64,000 nt of DNA from Ureibacillus massiliensis 4400831 = CIP 108448 = CCUG 49529 (GTDB lineage: Bacteria; Bacillota; Bacilli; Bacillales_A; Planococcaceae), in NCBI RefSeq assembly GCF_000772965.1, contig NZ_JPVQ01000001.1, positions 62,001-126,000 on the forward strand, given 5' to 3'. The notes beneath the pieces were generated by a model that saw nothing but the letters and a program-made list of their open reading frames with translations, was not told the DNA's origin and did no database searches. Shown piece after piece: positions 8,533 through 16,687 of the stretch (position 1 is its first letter; the number at the start of each line of letters is the position of its first letter). A program made the translations under genes and the position numbers.

Positions 8533-8742
8533 ATGTTGAGTAATCAAGGATGTATAAAATGTGGAAGTAAAAACGCAGATACAAAAGAAGTAGCTATGAC
8601 GGGAACTGGGCTTTCTAAAATGTTCGATATACAGCACAATCAATTTGTTGTAGTGTATTGTAATAATTGTGGGTATTCAGAGTTCTATAATAAAAATTCA
8701 TCAAGAGGTTCTAATATTCTCGATTTATTCTTTGGTGGTTGA
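8533..8742 (+). CDS. small zinc-ribbon protein
   Basis: This 69-residue protein has two CxxC knuckles: CIKCGSK near residue 7 and YCNNCGYSEFY near residue 43. This matches the DUF2082-type zinc-ribbon nucleic-acid-binding-like proteins. GGGGGAA precedes ATG 8533. It is a single gene with its own terminator about 40 bases after the stop. A zinc-binding role is supported by the cysteines; the target is unknown. Confidence 0.8.
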   Translation: MLSNQGCIKCGSKNADTKEVAMTGTGLSKMFDIQHNQFVVVYCNNCGYSEFYNKNSSRGSNILDLFFGG

Positions 8743-8780
8743 TTTAATTTTCTAGTTGTAATAACCATTCACACCATCAG

Positions 8781-8814
8781 GCGCTTAACCATACATGGGT
8801 AAGTGCTTCTTTTC
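8781..8814 (+). terminator. terminator after zinc-ribbon gene
   Basis: GCGCTTAACC pairs imperfectly with GGGTAAGTGC, followed by TTCTTTTC. Confidence 0.6.
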
Positions 8815-8885
8815 TAGTTTAGGATACTTTAAGGTTCATACTGTCGCACTATCTTGAAGAAACGTACCAGAAGGGATGATTTCGA

Positions 8886-9401
8886 TTGCAAGAATATGCT
8901 AATAAACAAGTCTTAATTGATGAAATTACTAAAAGAGCAAAGTTATTTATCAATGAATTTCGAACTGTTAATAATCTTGATAAAGATATTTTAGTAGATG
9001 GAGTGGACAAAACACCATTTCAGATGATCGCTTATCAATTAGGATGGATTAATTTAATATTATCTTGGGAACAGGATAATAAAGAGGGAAAAGAAGTCAT
9101 AACTCCGACGCCAGATTATAAATGGAATAACCTGGGCGGACTTTATCAGAGTTTTTATGATCGATATGCAGATGATTCGATTGAAATGTTAATTAATATG
9201 TTTGAGCAAAATGTTAATAATATCATTCAATTAGTAGAGAGCTATAATGATGCAGAATTATTTGAGCAAGGAGGTAGACAATGGGCAACTACTACTCCTT
9301 CTAATTGGCCCATTTGGAAATGGATACATATTAATACAGTTGCACCATTCAAATCCTTTAGAGCGAAAATAAGAAAATGGAAAAGGATGAGAGGAATATA
9401 A
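8886..9401 (+). CDS. ClbS/DfsB-family four-helix bundle protein
   Basis: The 171-residue protein matches the ClbS/DfsB (DUF1706) family. It has helix 1 with KQVLIDEITKRAKLF, the DKTPFQMIAYQLGWINLIL segment, PDYKWNNLGGLYQSFY, and the closing WPIWKWIHINTVAPFKSFRAKIRKW. In enterobacteria ClbS is a cyclopropane hydrolase protecting from colibactin; most Gram-positive relatives have no known substrate. The start is TTG 8886, with GAAGGGA about 12 bases upstream. It is a single gene, and convergent with the acetyltransferase gene. The family is firm; the function here is unknown. Confidence 0.8.
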   Translation: MQEYANKQVLIDEITKRAKLFINEFRTVNNLDKDILVDGVDKTPFQMIAYQLGWINLILSWEQDNKEGKEVITPTPDYKWNNLGGLYQSFYDRYADDSIEMLINMFEQNVNNIIQLVESYNDAELFEQGGRQWATTTPSNWPIWKWIHINTVAPFKSFRAKIRKWKRMRGI

Positions 9402-9431
9402 CAGTCGCTCAGTGTCATACATGACCATTTA

Positions 9432-9932
9432 TCAGTCTTTGCCGACGATTGTACTTCTTCTCTCTAAAAACACAACATCTTTCCAAACACCATCAAGTTT
9501 AGCTATTTTTTCTCGAATCCCAACAATTTTAAATCCGTTCTTTCTATGTAGCTGAATGCTTGCCGTATTTTCCTCGAAAATTTTGGCTTCAAGAGTCCAA
9601 AATCCTTGTTCTTCGGATTGGAGGATTAAATTTTGTAAAAGGTATGTGCCGATTCCTCTGCCCTTAGAATCTGGATGGATATAGATGCTGTCTTCACCTA
9701 CACCTGCGTAAACTTCTCTAGTAGATACTGGTGTTAGTTTACACCAGCCCAAAATCTTTGAATTCTCTTCTGCGACAAGTGTGCATGCTATATTTGCATT
9801 TCCAAACCATTGTTCAAAAGAAGAGGGGACATTCGTTTCAAAAGTAGCCATTTTTGTTGCAATACCAGCCTCATAAATGGATCTTATTTGTTCCCAATCC
9901 TTCTCCATCACTTTTCTAATTTGAAGCGACAT
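9432..9932 (-). CDS. GNAT N-acetyltransferase, phosphinothricin-acetyltransferase-like
   Basis: The 166-residue protein has the GNAT acetyl-CoA motif SKGRGIGTYLLQNLI near residue 90. The N-terminal IRKVMEKDWEQIRSIYEAGI and C-terminal LHRKNGFKIVGIREKI are typical of Pat/YwnH-type acetyltransferases. These acetylate small amines such as phosphinothricin or methionine sulfoximine. GGAGGTAATG precedes ATG 9932. It diverges from the MarR gene, sharing a roughly 100-base spacer. The substrate is not predictable from the sequence. Confidence 0.85.
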   Translation of the reverse strand: MSLQIRKVMEKDWEQIRSIYEAGIATKMATFETNVPSSFEQWFGNANIACTLVAEENSKILGWCKLTPVSTREVYAGVGEDSIYIHPDSKGRGIGTYLLQNLILQSEEQGFWTLEAKIFEENTASIQLHRKNGFKIVGIREKIAKLDGVWKDVVFLERRSTIVGKD

Positions 9933-9981
9933 TACACATTACCTCCAATTCATAAAAATGTAATTTAATTCTAATCGTTTT

Positions 9982-10000
9982 ACTTGTAAAATGCAAATAA
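9982..10000. promoter_or_regulatory. operator-like site 1 (upstream of MarR gene)
   Basis: ACTTGTAAAATGCAAATAA lies 33 bases before the MarR start. It matches the site at 10511 at 16 of 19 positions. It is an imperfect palindrome around TTGnAA/TTnCAA, likely a binding site for the MarR protein. Confidence 0.6.
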
Positions 10001-10032
10001 ATACAGTATAAATTACTTAAGAGGTGGAAGTT

Positions 10033-10479
10033 ATGGAAATAAGTCGCGATATTTTTCATGTATTAACAAGAAGATTTGGTTTACTTAATAAAAATTGTTG
10101 TACAGTGGGTAATTTTGAAATTTCATTAGTTCAAAGTCATATCCTTTATGAAATTGATAAACAAAAAGAGCCGTCTATGCAACAGATTGCAGATACATTA
10201 GCAATGGATATCACCACATTTAGCAGACAAATACAAACTTTAGTAAAGATGGAATTAGTGAAAAAAACCCCTTCACCGTTAGATAAGCGAGTGTCTATAT
10301 TAAGCCTTACGGTACAAGGGAAATTTGTCGCAACAAGCATTGATCATTCTATGAATGCATATTTAGAAGAAGTTTTTTCTCATATGAATGAATTTGAAAA
10401 GGAAACGGTACTACGATCATTGCAATTATTGAACGATTGCATGGCAAAGACCTCGGTTTGTTGTACGCCATTATATTAA
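10033..10479 (+). CDS. MarR-family regulator with paired cysteines
   Basis: The 148-residue winged-helix protein has the helix-turn-helix MQQIADTLAMDITTFSRQIQTLVKMELV and wing KTPSPLDKRVSILSLT, split across residues 50-100. Vicinal cysteines occur near the N-terminus (NKNCCTVGN) and at the C-terminus (SVCCTPLY). Such pairs suggest sensing of thiol-reactive metals (arsenite, copper) or oxidants. I start at ATG 10033 after GAGGTGG rather than the GTG inside that ribosome site. The flavoprotein gene follows 73 bases later, and a near-identical site precedes both genes. It therefore probably controls itself and that gene. The ligand is inferred. Confidence 0.85.
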   Translation: MEISRDIFHVLTRRFGLLNKNCCTVGNFEISLVQSHILYEIDKQKEPSMQQIADTLAMDITTFSRQIQTLVKMELVKKTPSPLDKRVSILSLTVQGKFVATSIDHSMNAYLEEVFSHMNEFEKETVLRSLQLLNDCMAKTSVCCTPLY

Positions 10480-10510
10480 TGGTAATGTTGTTTTAATTTT
10501 CGGGTCTAAT

Positions 10511-10529
10511 ACTTGTAATTTACAAATAA
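10511..10529. promoter_or_regulatory. operator-like site 2 (upstream of flavoprotein gene)
   Basis: ACTTGTAATTTACAAATAA contains the perfect palindrome TTGTAATTTACAA and resembles the site at 9982. It sits 24 bases before the flavoprotein start. Confidence 0.65.
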
Positions 10530-10552
10530 TAAGAGTGGTTGGAGGTTTTAGG

Positions 10553-11953
10553 ATGAATAAATTAGAGTTCGATATTATCGACTCAAGTAAATGTTGTGGT
10601 CCAACAGAAAAACAGGAAGCCATGAGTAATTGTTGTAATACATCAACTCAATACAACCGAGTCAAACCTTCGCAAGAACTTTTTACACATTTACCAATTG
10701 TAGTTATTGGTGCAGGACCAATCGGTTTAGCTGCTGCTGCTCATTTAGTAGAGCAAGGTCAAAACTTTATTCTGTTAGAATCAGGTTCTCGTGTTGGAAG
10801 TCACATTTTGCAGTGGGGGCATGTTCGATTATTTTCCCCTTGGCAATATAATATTGATAAAGTGGCGAAGAAGTTGTTAGAGAAAAGTGGTTGGATTGCT
10901 CCACCTGAAGAAAAGCTTCCTATTGGTAAAGAAATCGTTGAACAGTATTTAGAACCGTTAGCAAACTTACCTGAAATAAAAGACCGTATTTTATTTAACT
11001 CAAAAGTCATTGCTGTTAGTAAAAAAGGCTTTGATAAAATGAAGAATACTGGAAGAGAAGATGTACCTTTTGTTTTATATGTGGAGCAACAAGGTGATAC
11101 AGAAAGAATTGAAGCAAGAGCAGTAATAGATGCAACAGGTACATGGTCTAATCCAAACCCGGTCAATGCAGATGGCATATGGACGGCAGAAGAAATCCTA
11201 CTAAATAAATCGATTCATTACGGTATTCCGAATATTCAAGGGAAGGATCGAGATAGATATTTAAATAAACGAGTTGCTGTAATTGGAGGGGGCCATTCTG
11301 CAATTAACACCATTCTAGAACTAGTAGAATTAGGTGAGCAAGTAGAAATTTATTGGGTGATGAGAAAAGCAAAAGTGGAAGATGCATACGGTGGAGAAGA
11401 AAAAGATGCGTTGGAAGCAAGAGGGGAATTAGGAAAGAGAATTCATCAGCTTGTGGACGAAGGACGCGTGAAAGTTTTCACTCCTTTTAAAATTTATCAA
11501 TTAAAACATACAGAAATGGGTATTGATTTAATCGGTGAATACAAAGGTAAAGCGTTTATTCTTTCAGGAATGGAAGAGATTATTACGAACACAGGTAGTC
11601 GCCCGGATTTTTCATTTTTACGTGAACTTCGATTAAGTGTGGATGCTGTAACGGAAAGTGTAGAAGCGTTATCGCCATTAATTGACCCTAATCTTCATAG
11701 CTGTGGAACAGTTAGACCACATGGGGAAGAAATTTTAAGACAACCTGAAAGAAACTTCTACATTGTTGGAATGAAAAGCTATGGTCGCGCTCCTACTTTC
11801 TTAATGGCAACAGGGTATGAACAAGTGCGATCGATCGTTGCTTATTTAGTAGGAGATATTGAGGCATCCAAAAAAGTTGAACTTGAATTACCAGAGACAG
11901 GTGTGTGTAGTTCGACATTAGTCACAACTAATAATAATTCTAGTTTTTGTTAA
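10553..11953 (+). CDS. FAD-dependent oxidoreductase/monooxygenase with N-terminal Cys-Cys motifs
   Basis: The 466-residue protein begins with two vicinal cysteine pairs (SSKCCGPTEK and SNCCNTS within residues 7-30). The FAD Rossmann motif VVIGAGPIGLAAAAHL follows near residue 52, then an NADPH motif VAVIGGGHSAINTILEL near residue 245. ATG 10553 follows GGAGGTTTTAGG; an in-frame GTG 18 bases earlier is less likely. It resembles flavin monooxygenase-like proteins of arsenic clusters (ArsO type), but no arsenic pump lies nearby. The cysteine pairs shared with the MarR neighbour suggest one metal or metalloid signal for both. Flavoenzyme class is firm; the substrate is inferred. Confidence 0.85.
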   Translation: MNKLEFDIIDSSKCCGPTEKQEAMSNCCNTSTQYNRVKPSQELFTHLPIVVIGAGPIGLAAAAHLVEQGQNFILLESGSRVGSHILQWGHVRLFSPWQYNIDKVAKKLLEKSGWIAPPEEKLPIGKEIVEQYLEPLANLPEIKDRILFNSKVIAVSKKGFDKMKNTGREDVPFVLYVEQQGDTERIEARAVIDATGTWSNPNPVNADGIWTAEEILLNKSIHYGIPNIQGKDRDRYLNKRVAVIGGGHSAINTILELVELGEQVEIYWVMRKAKVEDAYGGEEKDALEARGELGKRIHQLVDEGRVKVFTPFKIYQLKHTEMGIDLIGEYKGKAFILSGMEEIITNTGSRPDFSFLRELRLSVDAVTESVEALSPLIDPNLHSCGTVRPHGEEILRQPERNFYIVGMKSYGRAPTFLMATGYEQVRSIVAYLVGDIEASKKVELELPETGVCSSTLVTTNNNSSFC

Positions 11954-11978
11954 TGTAAAATCAATTGTAAAAATAAAT

Positions 11979-12010
11979 GGCATAGCTCTATTTTAGGGTT
12001 ATGCCAATTT
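11979..12010 (+). terminator. terminator after flavoprotein gene
   Basis: GGCATA pairs with TATGCC around a partly paired loop, followed by AATTTTATATT. Confidence 0.6.
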
Positions 12011-12104
12011 TATATTGGTATGCTTAAGATGTTTGCTCTAATTAATTGAATCCTTAATTTAGAAGATATATAGTAAAATTAATCATACATATTGGAGGTT
12101 CGTG

Positions 12105-12479
12105 ATGAACATAAGTTTATTATTAGGTGCAGTTTTAGCCTTTCTAGGAGTAACACTTGGTGCATTTGGTGCCCATGCCTTAAAAGATAAGTTTCCAGAA
12201 CCCCGCCATGAACAATACTGGAACACAGCGGTGCAATATCATATGTACCATGCTTTAGGAATGATAGCAATTGGAATTTTATCGATGGATGCCTTATTAG
12301 GGACGTCAGCCTTACTTTCTTGGGCGAGCTATTTAATGTTTGCAGGAGTTATATTCTTTAGTGGAAGTCTTTATGTACTCGCTGTAACTGGAGTTAAAAA
12401 ACTAGGTGCCATTACGCCAATTGGTGGGGTATTATTTTTAGTTTCATGGTTACTAGTTGCAATTGAAATTTTATCATAA
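12105..12479 (+). CDS. DUF423 membrane protein (YwdK-like)
   Basis: The 124-residue protein has four hydrophobic helices and the DUF423 signature LGAFGAHALKDKF near residue 20, then YWNTAVQYHMYHALG. This is the YwdK/YgdD family, with no assigned biochemical function. ATG 12105 is set 6 bases after GGAGG; a GTG one codon earlier is too close. It is a single gene with a strong terminator. Confidence 0.88.
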   Translation: MNISLLLGAVLAFLGVTLGAFGAHALKDKFPEPRHEQYWNTAVQYHMYHALGMIAIGILSMDALLGTSALLSWASYLMFAGVIFFSGSLYVLAVTGVKKLGAITPIGGVLFLVSWLLVAIEILS

Positions 12480-12490
12480 ATAAATGCATA

Positions 12491-12531
12491 AAAAAGTGAG
12501 AACGACCGACTTCCATTCGTTCTCACTTTTT
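12491..12531. terminator. bidirectional terminator ywdK-like / sspH
   Basis: AAAAAGTGAGAACGA pairs perfectly with TCGTTCTCACTTTTT (15 bp). It lies between convergent genes. Confidence 0.92.
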
Positions 12532-12556
12532 ATTTATCTTAGGGGAAATTCACAAA

Positions 12557-12742
12557 TTAATTCAAACTCTCTTTCAAACTAGATAACGATACTTCACGTT
12601 CATTTGCTGGATCATCTAAAGGATAAATTCTTGCAGTTTCTTTCTTTTCATCTACATGCTGAATAAAGACTCGCTCACCGTTGTAAAATACGTTTGCAAT
12701 TACTGGTGATTCTGAGATTTCCTGAGCTCTTTGTACATTCAT
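12557..12742 (-). CDS. sspH: H-type small acid-soluble spore protein
   Basis: The 61-residue protein matches SspH along its length: MNVQRAQEISESP at the start, VFYNGERVFIQHVDE in the middle, then ETARIYPLDDP. H-type SASPs are made late in the forespore under sigma G or F and sit in the spore core. GGAGGATGATT precedes the ATG. The gene is direct evidence that the organism forms endospores. Confidence 0.93.
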   Translation of the reverse strand: MNVQRAQEISESPVIANVFYNGERVFIQHVDEKKETARIYPLDDPANEREVSLSSLKESLN

Positions 12743-12918
12743 CCAATCATCCTCCTTGTTAGTTGTGCAAATGACCTCTCAACACAATTATTTACTTACT
12801 GGATTATAAAATATTCTTCAAAATTTATTTTTACAAATGTGTAATAGTGGTAATTTTTGAGAAAAATGATAAGGGAAATTCTGAATGAGAGAAATAATCT
12901 TGATAATGAGGAGATGCG

Positions 12919-13677
12919 ATGAATGAACATGGAAATATTGAAATACACAAGCCTTACGACAATCAAAAATTAAGAAGAGCTCCTCATTTACCGTGGGTGA
13001 TGAAGCAAACGTGGAGCGATATTTTATTTGTTCACTATCCTGTAAAAAGGGAGTTATTAGAAAGACTTATACCAAAAGCTTTAACGTTAGATACCTTTGA
13101 TGGTTATGGATGGGTGACCATTGTGCCATATCTGACAAGTACCATGCGTATGAAAGGGTTACCTGCAATTCCTGGTATGCAGAGTTTTCCTGGGTATAAT
13201 ATCCGAACTTATGTAACATTTAATGGAAAACCAGGTGTTTACTTTTTCGGTCTTACTGCGGCAAATTGGATTAGTGCAAACATGGCAAAAATCTTTTTTA
13301 ACTTACCCTATTACTATGTAGCTATGAATTTTCGTCGTCAGGGAAATAGAATTGAATTTGGTGGTGAGACAATAGGGGAGGATGCGCTTATTTGTCAGTA
13401 CAAACCAATAACCGAAAAGTTTCTTGCGAGAAAAGGGTCTTTAGATGAATGGTTGGTAGAGCGCTATTGTTTATATACGACTAATCAGAAAGGAGAACCG
13501 CTTCGATGTGATATATTGCATCAGCCTTGGCTATTACAAAAAGCGGAAGCAAGTTTTTTTCATAACGAATTACTATCAAAATATAAAATTTTGCCCGAAT
13601 CCACTGACCCTATTTTACATTTTTCTAATAAAGTGGTTGTTCGGATTTGGCCCCTCGTTTCTGCAAATAAATATTGA
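12919..13677 (+). CDS. YqjF-like DUF2071 protein
   Basis: The 252-residue protein matches the YqjF (DUF2071) family: WVMKQTWSDILFVHYPVKRELLERLIP near residue 25, FDGYGWVTIVPYL, and NIRTYVTFNGKPGVYFFGL. The fold is related to acetoacetate decarboxylase, and no activity is established. GAGGAGATGCG precedes ATG 12919. It is a single gene. Length is normal. Confidence 0.87.
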   Translation: MNEHGNIEIHKPYDNQKLRRAPHLPWVMKQTWSDILFVHYPVKRELLERLIPKALTLDTFDGYGWVTIVPYLTSTMRMKGLPAIPGMQSFPGYNIRTYVTFNGKPGVYFFGLTAANWISANMAKIFFNLPYYYVAMNFRRQGNRIEFGGETIGEDALICQYKPITEKFLARKGSLDEWLVERYCLYTTNQKGEPLRCDILHQPWLLQKAEASFFHNELLSKYKILPESTDPILHFSNKVVVRIWPLVSANKY

Positions 13678-13785
13678 TGAAGCATAAAAGGTCATTCTAG
13701 TAATAATACTTTCATAAAAAAGCAAACCTTTCTTATTTTAAAACGTATAGTAAAATGAAACTAACTTATTGAATGGGGTGTTATT

Positions 13786-14283
13786 TTGAAAAAATCTTTC
13801 ATACTGCTATTATTTGCATTTAGTGTGATTCTAGCAGGTTGTCAAAGTGAAGAAGAAAATTTAGTCGATGAACTTTTTAAAAATGCTGAAGAAATGTTAA
13901 ATAGTGACGAACTAATTCAAGGTGCTGAGGAATTTATCAATAGTGATGAACTTAAAAATGGTACAGAACAATTTATCAATAGTTTTAATGAAGTAGCAAA
14001 CCAACTTGGTGAACAGCTAGAGAATGGTCAAAACTTTTTAAATCTATCTGAGACAGAGATTTTTGGGTATGTTGCTACTTACTTGGACGTGCCGTTAGAT
14101 TATTTAATCATTGATGCCTACCCAAATGGCGATAAAATTAGCATTGAAGTTCGACAAAATAACGAGGCAATGGGTGTAGGTGATCCTAATGTTACACCTC
14201 TACTAGGTATGTTTGAAGTCCGAACAGATGGAAAACTTTACGTAATGGATCAGTCATCAGGAGATTACGTACCAGTTAACTAA
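13786..14283 (+). CDS. putative lipoprotein with Asn-Ser-Asp-Glu repeat
   Basis: The start is TTG 13786 after GGGGTG. The 165-residue protein has a lipoprotein signal ending VILAGCQS. Residues 30-70 hold an acidic near-repeat (AEEMLNSDELIQG, AEEFINSDELKNG, TEQFINS), probably helical. The C-terminal 70 residues look beta-rich. I do not recognise a family. It should be anchored on the outer face of the membrane. It is a single gene ending at a terminator. Confidence 0.7.
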   Translation: MKKSFILLLFAFSVILAGCQSEEENLVDELFKNAEEMLNSDELIQGAEEFINSDELKNGTEQFINSFNEVANQLGEQLENGQNFLNLSETEIFGYVATYLDVPLDYLIIDAYPNGDKISIEVRQNNEAMGVGDPNVTPLLGMFEVRTDGKLYVMDQSSGDYVPVN

Positions 14284-14293
14284 TAGTAGGAAA

Positions 14294-14328
14294 ATGAGCA
14301 TTCCGTTAAGGAGTGTTCATTTTTTTTC
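14294..14328 (+). terminator. terminator after putative lipoprotein gene
   Basis: ATGAGCATTCC pairs with GGAGTGTTCAT, followed by TTTTTTTT. Confidence 0.85.
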
Positions 14329-14428
14329 GGAGTTATTAAAATCCTTGTTGCATTTTCGATAGTCAATTGAGTAAATATTCATCTTTTGTCCAAAAATGAT
14401 AATAAATGAATGCAAAGGAATGAGAAAG

Positions 14429-14674
14429 ATGGCAATGTGTCCTTTATGTAATTCCATTAAAGAATTAGAAGCCTACTGTCCAAAATGTCAAAAAAGATTG
14501 GAGGATTCGGGAAAGGTATCCGATTATCTTGATCCCTATGGTCACTACAATGATGAAGAAACGGTGAAAATGGGGGATGGCTACCCATTTACAGCAAAAG
14601 ATCAAATTTGCCCACATTTAATGGTTTGCACAGATTGTGGGCATGATGAAGTGCGATTTATACAGGAAGAATAG
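14429..14674 (+). CDS. small zinc-ribbon protein
   Basis: The start is set at ATG 14429 (81 residues) because AAAGGAATGAG fits it; upstream in-frame ATGs lack a ribosome site. The protein has CPLC and CPKC knuckles in the first 25 residues. A second pair CPHLMVCTDCGH follows near the C-terminus, so four CxxC-type ligand sets may bind one or two zinc ions. Function unknown. A convergent small gene follows. Confidence 0.7.
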   Translation: MAMCPLCNSIKELEAYCPKCQKRLEDSGKVSDYLDPYGHYNDEETVKMGDGYPFTAKDQICPHLMVCTDCGHDEVRFIQEE

Positions 14675-14689
14675 AAGCGAAAAAAATGA

Positions 14690-14729
14690 GCAACTTTGCA
14701 AAAGGTCCCAAACCCATTGCAAAGCTGCC
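14690..14729 (-). terminator. terminator of the 52-residue ORF
   Basis: GCAACTTTGCAA pairs with TTGCAAAGCTGC (one mismatch). A T-tract follows on the minus strand (plus-strand AAAAAAA at 14680). Confidence 0.7.
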
Positions 14730-14745
14730 CTGAAATATCACTTAG

Positions 14746-14904
14746 TTATACCATTTTTGTTTCATTTCTTTTGTTTGTATCAGTTTTTTCTGTTTTCGGC
14801 TTTACATGCTGTTTTGCAATTTCGGAATTCATTTGTATTGTAGCTGAACCCAAATTATTATTCATTGCAGCTTCTGCATTAAATTTACCTTCTTCTTTCT
14901 TCAT
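14746..14904 (-). CDS. unannotated 52-residue hydrophilic protein
   Basis: ATG 14904 has an ideal GGAGGAG six bases upstream. The frame runs 52 codons (MKKEEGKFNAEAAMNNNLGS..., ending KRNETKMV) to TAA, with its own terminator right after. It is Asn/Lys/Glu/Thr-rich, without cysteine, tryptophan or membrane helix. The composition recalls small spore proteins but no SASP motif is present. It is probably real because ribosome site, frame and terminator line up. Function unknown. Confidence 0.6.
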   Translation of the reverse strand: MKKEEGKFNAEAAMNNNLGSATIQMNSEIAKQHVKPKTEKTDTNKRNETKMV

Positions 14905-14994
14905 ACAAATCTCCTCCAATTTTACGTATGATACAACTTATTTTGCTCAAGGAGCTGAATTAAATGTACAAAGAAAAAATTATATGTCTTTTTG

Positions 14995-15987
14995 CTACAG
15001 CTTTACTATAATTCGACCTCTTGCTTTTCCTTCTAATAAAGTAGGAAGTGCATCAGGTAGCTCTTGAAGTGTCACTTCTTGTTGGATAAAATCATCTAAG
15101 TTTGTAGGTTTGAAGTCTGTTGAAAGGCGTTCCCATGTTTTTGCACGAGTTTCCATCGGGCAATAGACAGAATCTACACCAAGTAAATCCACACCTCTTA
15201 AAATAAATGGAAACACAGTCGTTGGTAGCTTTGTGCCAGCTGTTAATCCACAAGCTGCAACCGCCCCACCATATTGAATTTGACTAATGACAGAAGCAAG
15301 TATTTCACCACCAGTTGAATCAACTGCAGCTGCCCATTTTTGTTTACATAATGCTTTTATTTTTCCATCGTAAACGTCTTCGCGTGAAAGGATTTCATTT
15401 GCCCCAAGGTTCTTTAAATACTCTGATTCTGAAGCTTTCCCAGTACTTGCTTCAATTTGATAACCACGAGCTGCAAGAATGGAGATGGCAAAGCTACCTA
15501 CACCACCAGTTGCACCTGTAACTAAAACAGGTCCTTTATCAGGTGTTAATCCATTCTCTTCTAGTCGTTGAACACATAATGCTGCAGTAAAACCAGCAGT
15601 ACCAATTGTCATTGCTTCTTTTAACGTTAGCCCTTTAGGAAGAGGAACAATCCAATCAGCTTTTACTCTGGCGTATTCACTATAACCTCCAAAATGAGAA
15701 ACCCCAATTTCATAGCTTGTAGCGATGACCTCATCACCTTCTTTAAAACGAGGATCTTCAGAAGATACGACAACACCAGCTAAATCAATGCCAGGAACAA
15801 ACGGATAAGACCTTACAATATTTCCATTTGGTATACTAGCTAAACTATCTTTGTAATTAATACCCGAATAGGAAACTTGAATTAACACTTCACCCTCAGG
15901 CAAGTCTTGAACTGTTAATGATTGCACCTTTACTGTGAAATTTTCTTCTTCTTTATTTACTACAAGCGCGTTAAAAGTTTGTGACAT
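14995..15987 (-). CDS. acrylyl-CoA reductase-type quinone oxidoreductase (YhfP/AcuI-like)
   Basis: ATG 15987 follows GGGGGGATGG and gives 330 residues; an ATG 30 bases upstream is less likely. It is a zinc-free medium-chain dehydrogenase: N-terminal SYSGINYKDSLA, then the NADPH motif VTGATGGVGSFAISIL near residue 155, and C-terminal LPTLLEGKARGRIIVKL. This set fits the YhdH/YhfP family, which reduces acrylyl-CoA or quinones with NADPH in the cytosol. It is a single gene on the minus strand. The substrate is inferred from family. Confidence 0.9.
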   Translation of the reverse strand: MSQTFNALVVNKEEENFTVKVQSLTVQDLPEGEVLIQVSYSGINYKDSLASIPNGNIVRSYPFVPGIDLAGVVVSSEDPRFKEGDEVIATSYEIGVSHFGGYSEYARVKADWIVPLPKGLTLKEAMTIGTAGFTAALCVQRLEENGLTPDKGPVLVTGATGGVGSFAISILAARGYQIEASTGKASESEYLKNLGANEILSREDVYDGKIKALCKQKWAAAVDSTGGEILASVISQIQYGGAVAACGLTAGTKLPTTVFPFILRGVDLLGVDSVYCPMETRAKTWERLSTDFKPTNLDDFIQQEVTLQELPDALPTLLEGKARGRIIVKL

Positions 15988-16106
15988 ATTCCATCCCCCC
16001 AAAAAATATCTATTCACCTATTTTAATATTACTATATTTGCTCATTTTATAAATATTAATAAGACCTAATCCTTGAAGGGAAAGGGTTTAATAAAAAGGA
16101 ACAAAA

Positions 16107-16138
16107 AAGGAAACTCTCTAATGTTCCCGAGTTTCCTT
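16107..16138 (-). terminator. terminator after DUF4064 gene
   Basis: AAGGAAACTC pairs with GAGTTTCCTT. The minus strand continues TTTTTTG. Confidence 0.85.
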
Positions 16139-16148
16139 AATTTAAACT

Positions 16149-16490
16149 TTATGCAAATATGTTTTTCGGTTTTCTTACTAGCGCCATTACACCAGCGATA
16201 ACGAGTAAAATTGCTGGTATTAGATAAAATAATGAAATACATATAATGCCCCCAACTGCGGCAACAAGCATTAAAATACCGCCAATTTTATCCTTTGTTC
16301 GAACTAAAATACAGCCAACAATAGCGATGATAGAGAATAACACAGCGCCCCATCCTAAGCCAGTTACTTCACTTTCACCAGTTGAAGAAAATGCTGCATC
16401 AATACCGCCAATAAATAATGCCATAATAGCACCGATAAAGCCGAAGATTCCACCGAGTAATCCGAGTATAAATTCTGGTGTTCGTTTCAT
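16149..16490 (-). CDS. DUF4064 membrane protein
   Basis: The 113-residue protein has four hydrophobic segments. MKRTPEFILGLLGGIFG at the start and a C-terminal RKPKN tail are typical of DUF4064 proteins of Bacillales. It should be an integral membrane protein. No function is assigned. A TTGACTCC-type spacer and GGAG precede the ATG. Confidence 0.8.
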   Translation of the reverse strand: MKRTPEFILGLLGGIFGFIGAIMALFIGGIDAAFSSTGESEVTGLGWGAVLFSIIAIVGCILVRTKDKIGGILMLVAAVGGIICISLFYLIPAILLVIAGVMALVRKPKNIFA

Positions 16491-16630
16491 ATTTTGACTC
16501 CTTATGACTAAAGATTTATTTCAGAAAAATGATTTCAAAGGTAGTACTACAATAAATATTTTTCCTCAAAAAGAGAAAAAAATTACTATTTAGTTTTGGT
16601 TTCATTGTTAATATTAAGCAATAAAATAAA

Positions 16631-16662
16631 GCTTCTAAAGTAGGGGAAGCTACTTTAAAAGC
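16631..16662 (-). terminator. terminator of the poly-Asn small gene
   Basis: GCTTCTAAAGTAG pairs with CTACTTTAAAAGC (one mismatch). The minus strand then reads TTTATTTTATTG. Confidence 0.75.
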
Positions 16663-16687
16663 CTTTGTCGTTACATATATTTGATAA

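Noticed and set aside
10801-11178. Minus-strand reading frame of 125 codons inside the flavoprotein gene.
   Set aside because: It is a shadow of a well-supported FAD enzyme, without ribosome site or family match.
14637-15067. Plus-strand reading frames of 68 and 123 codons after the zinc-ribbon gene.
   Set aside because: They overlap each other and the well-supported minus-strand small gene and oxidoreductase, and lack ribosome sites.
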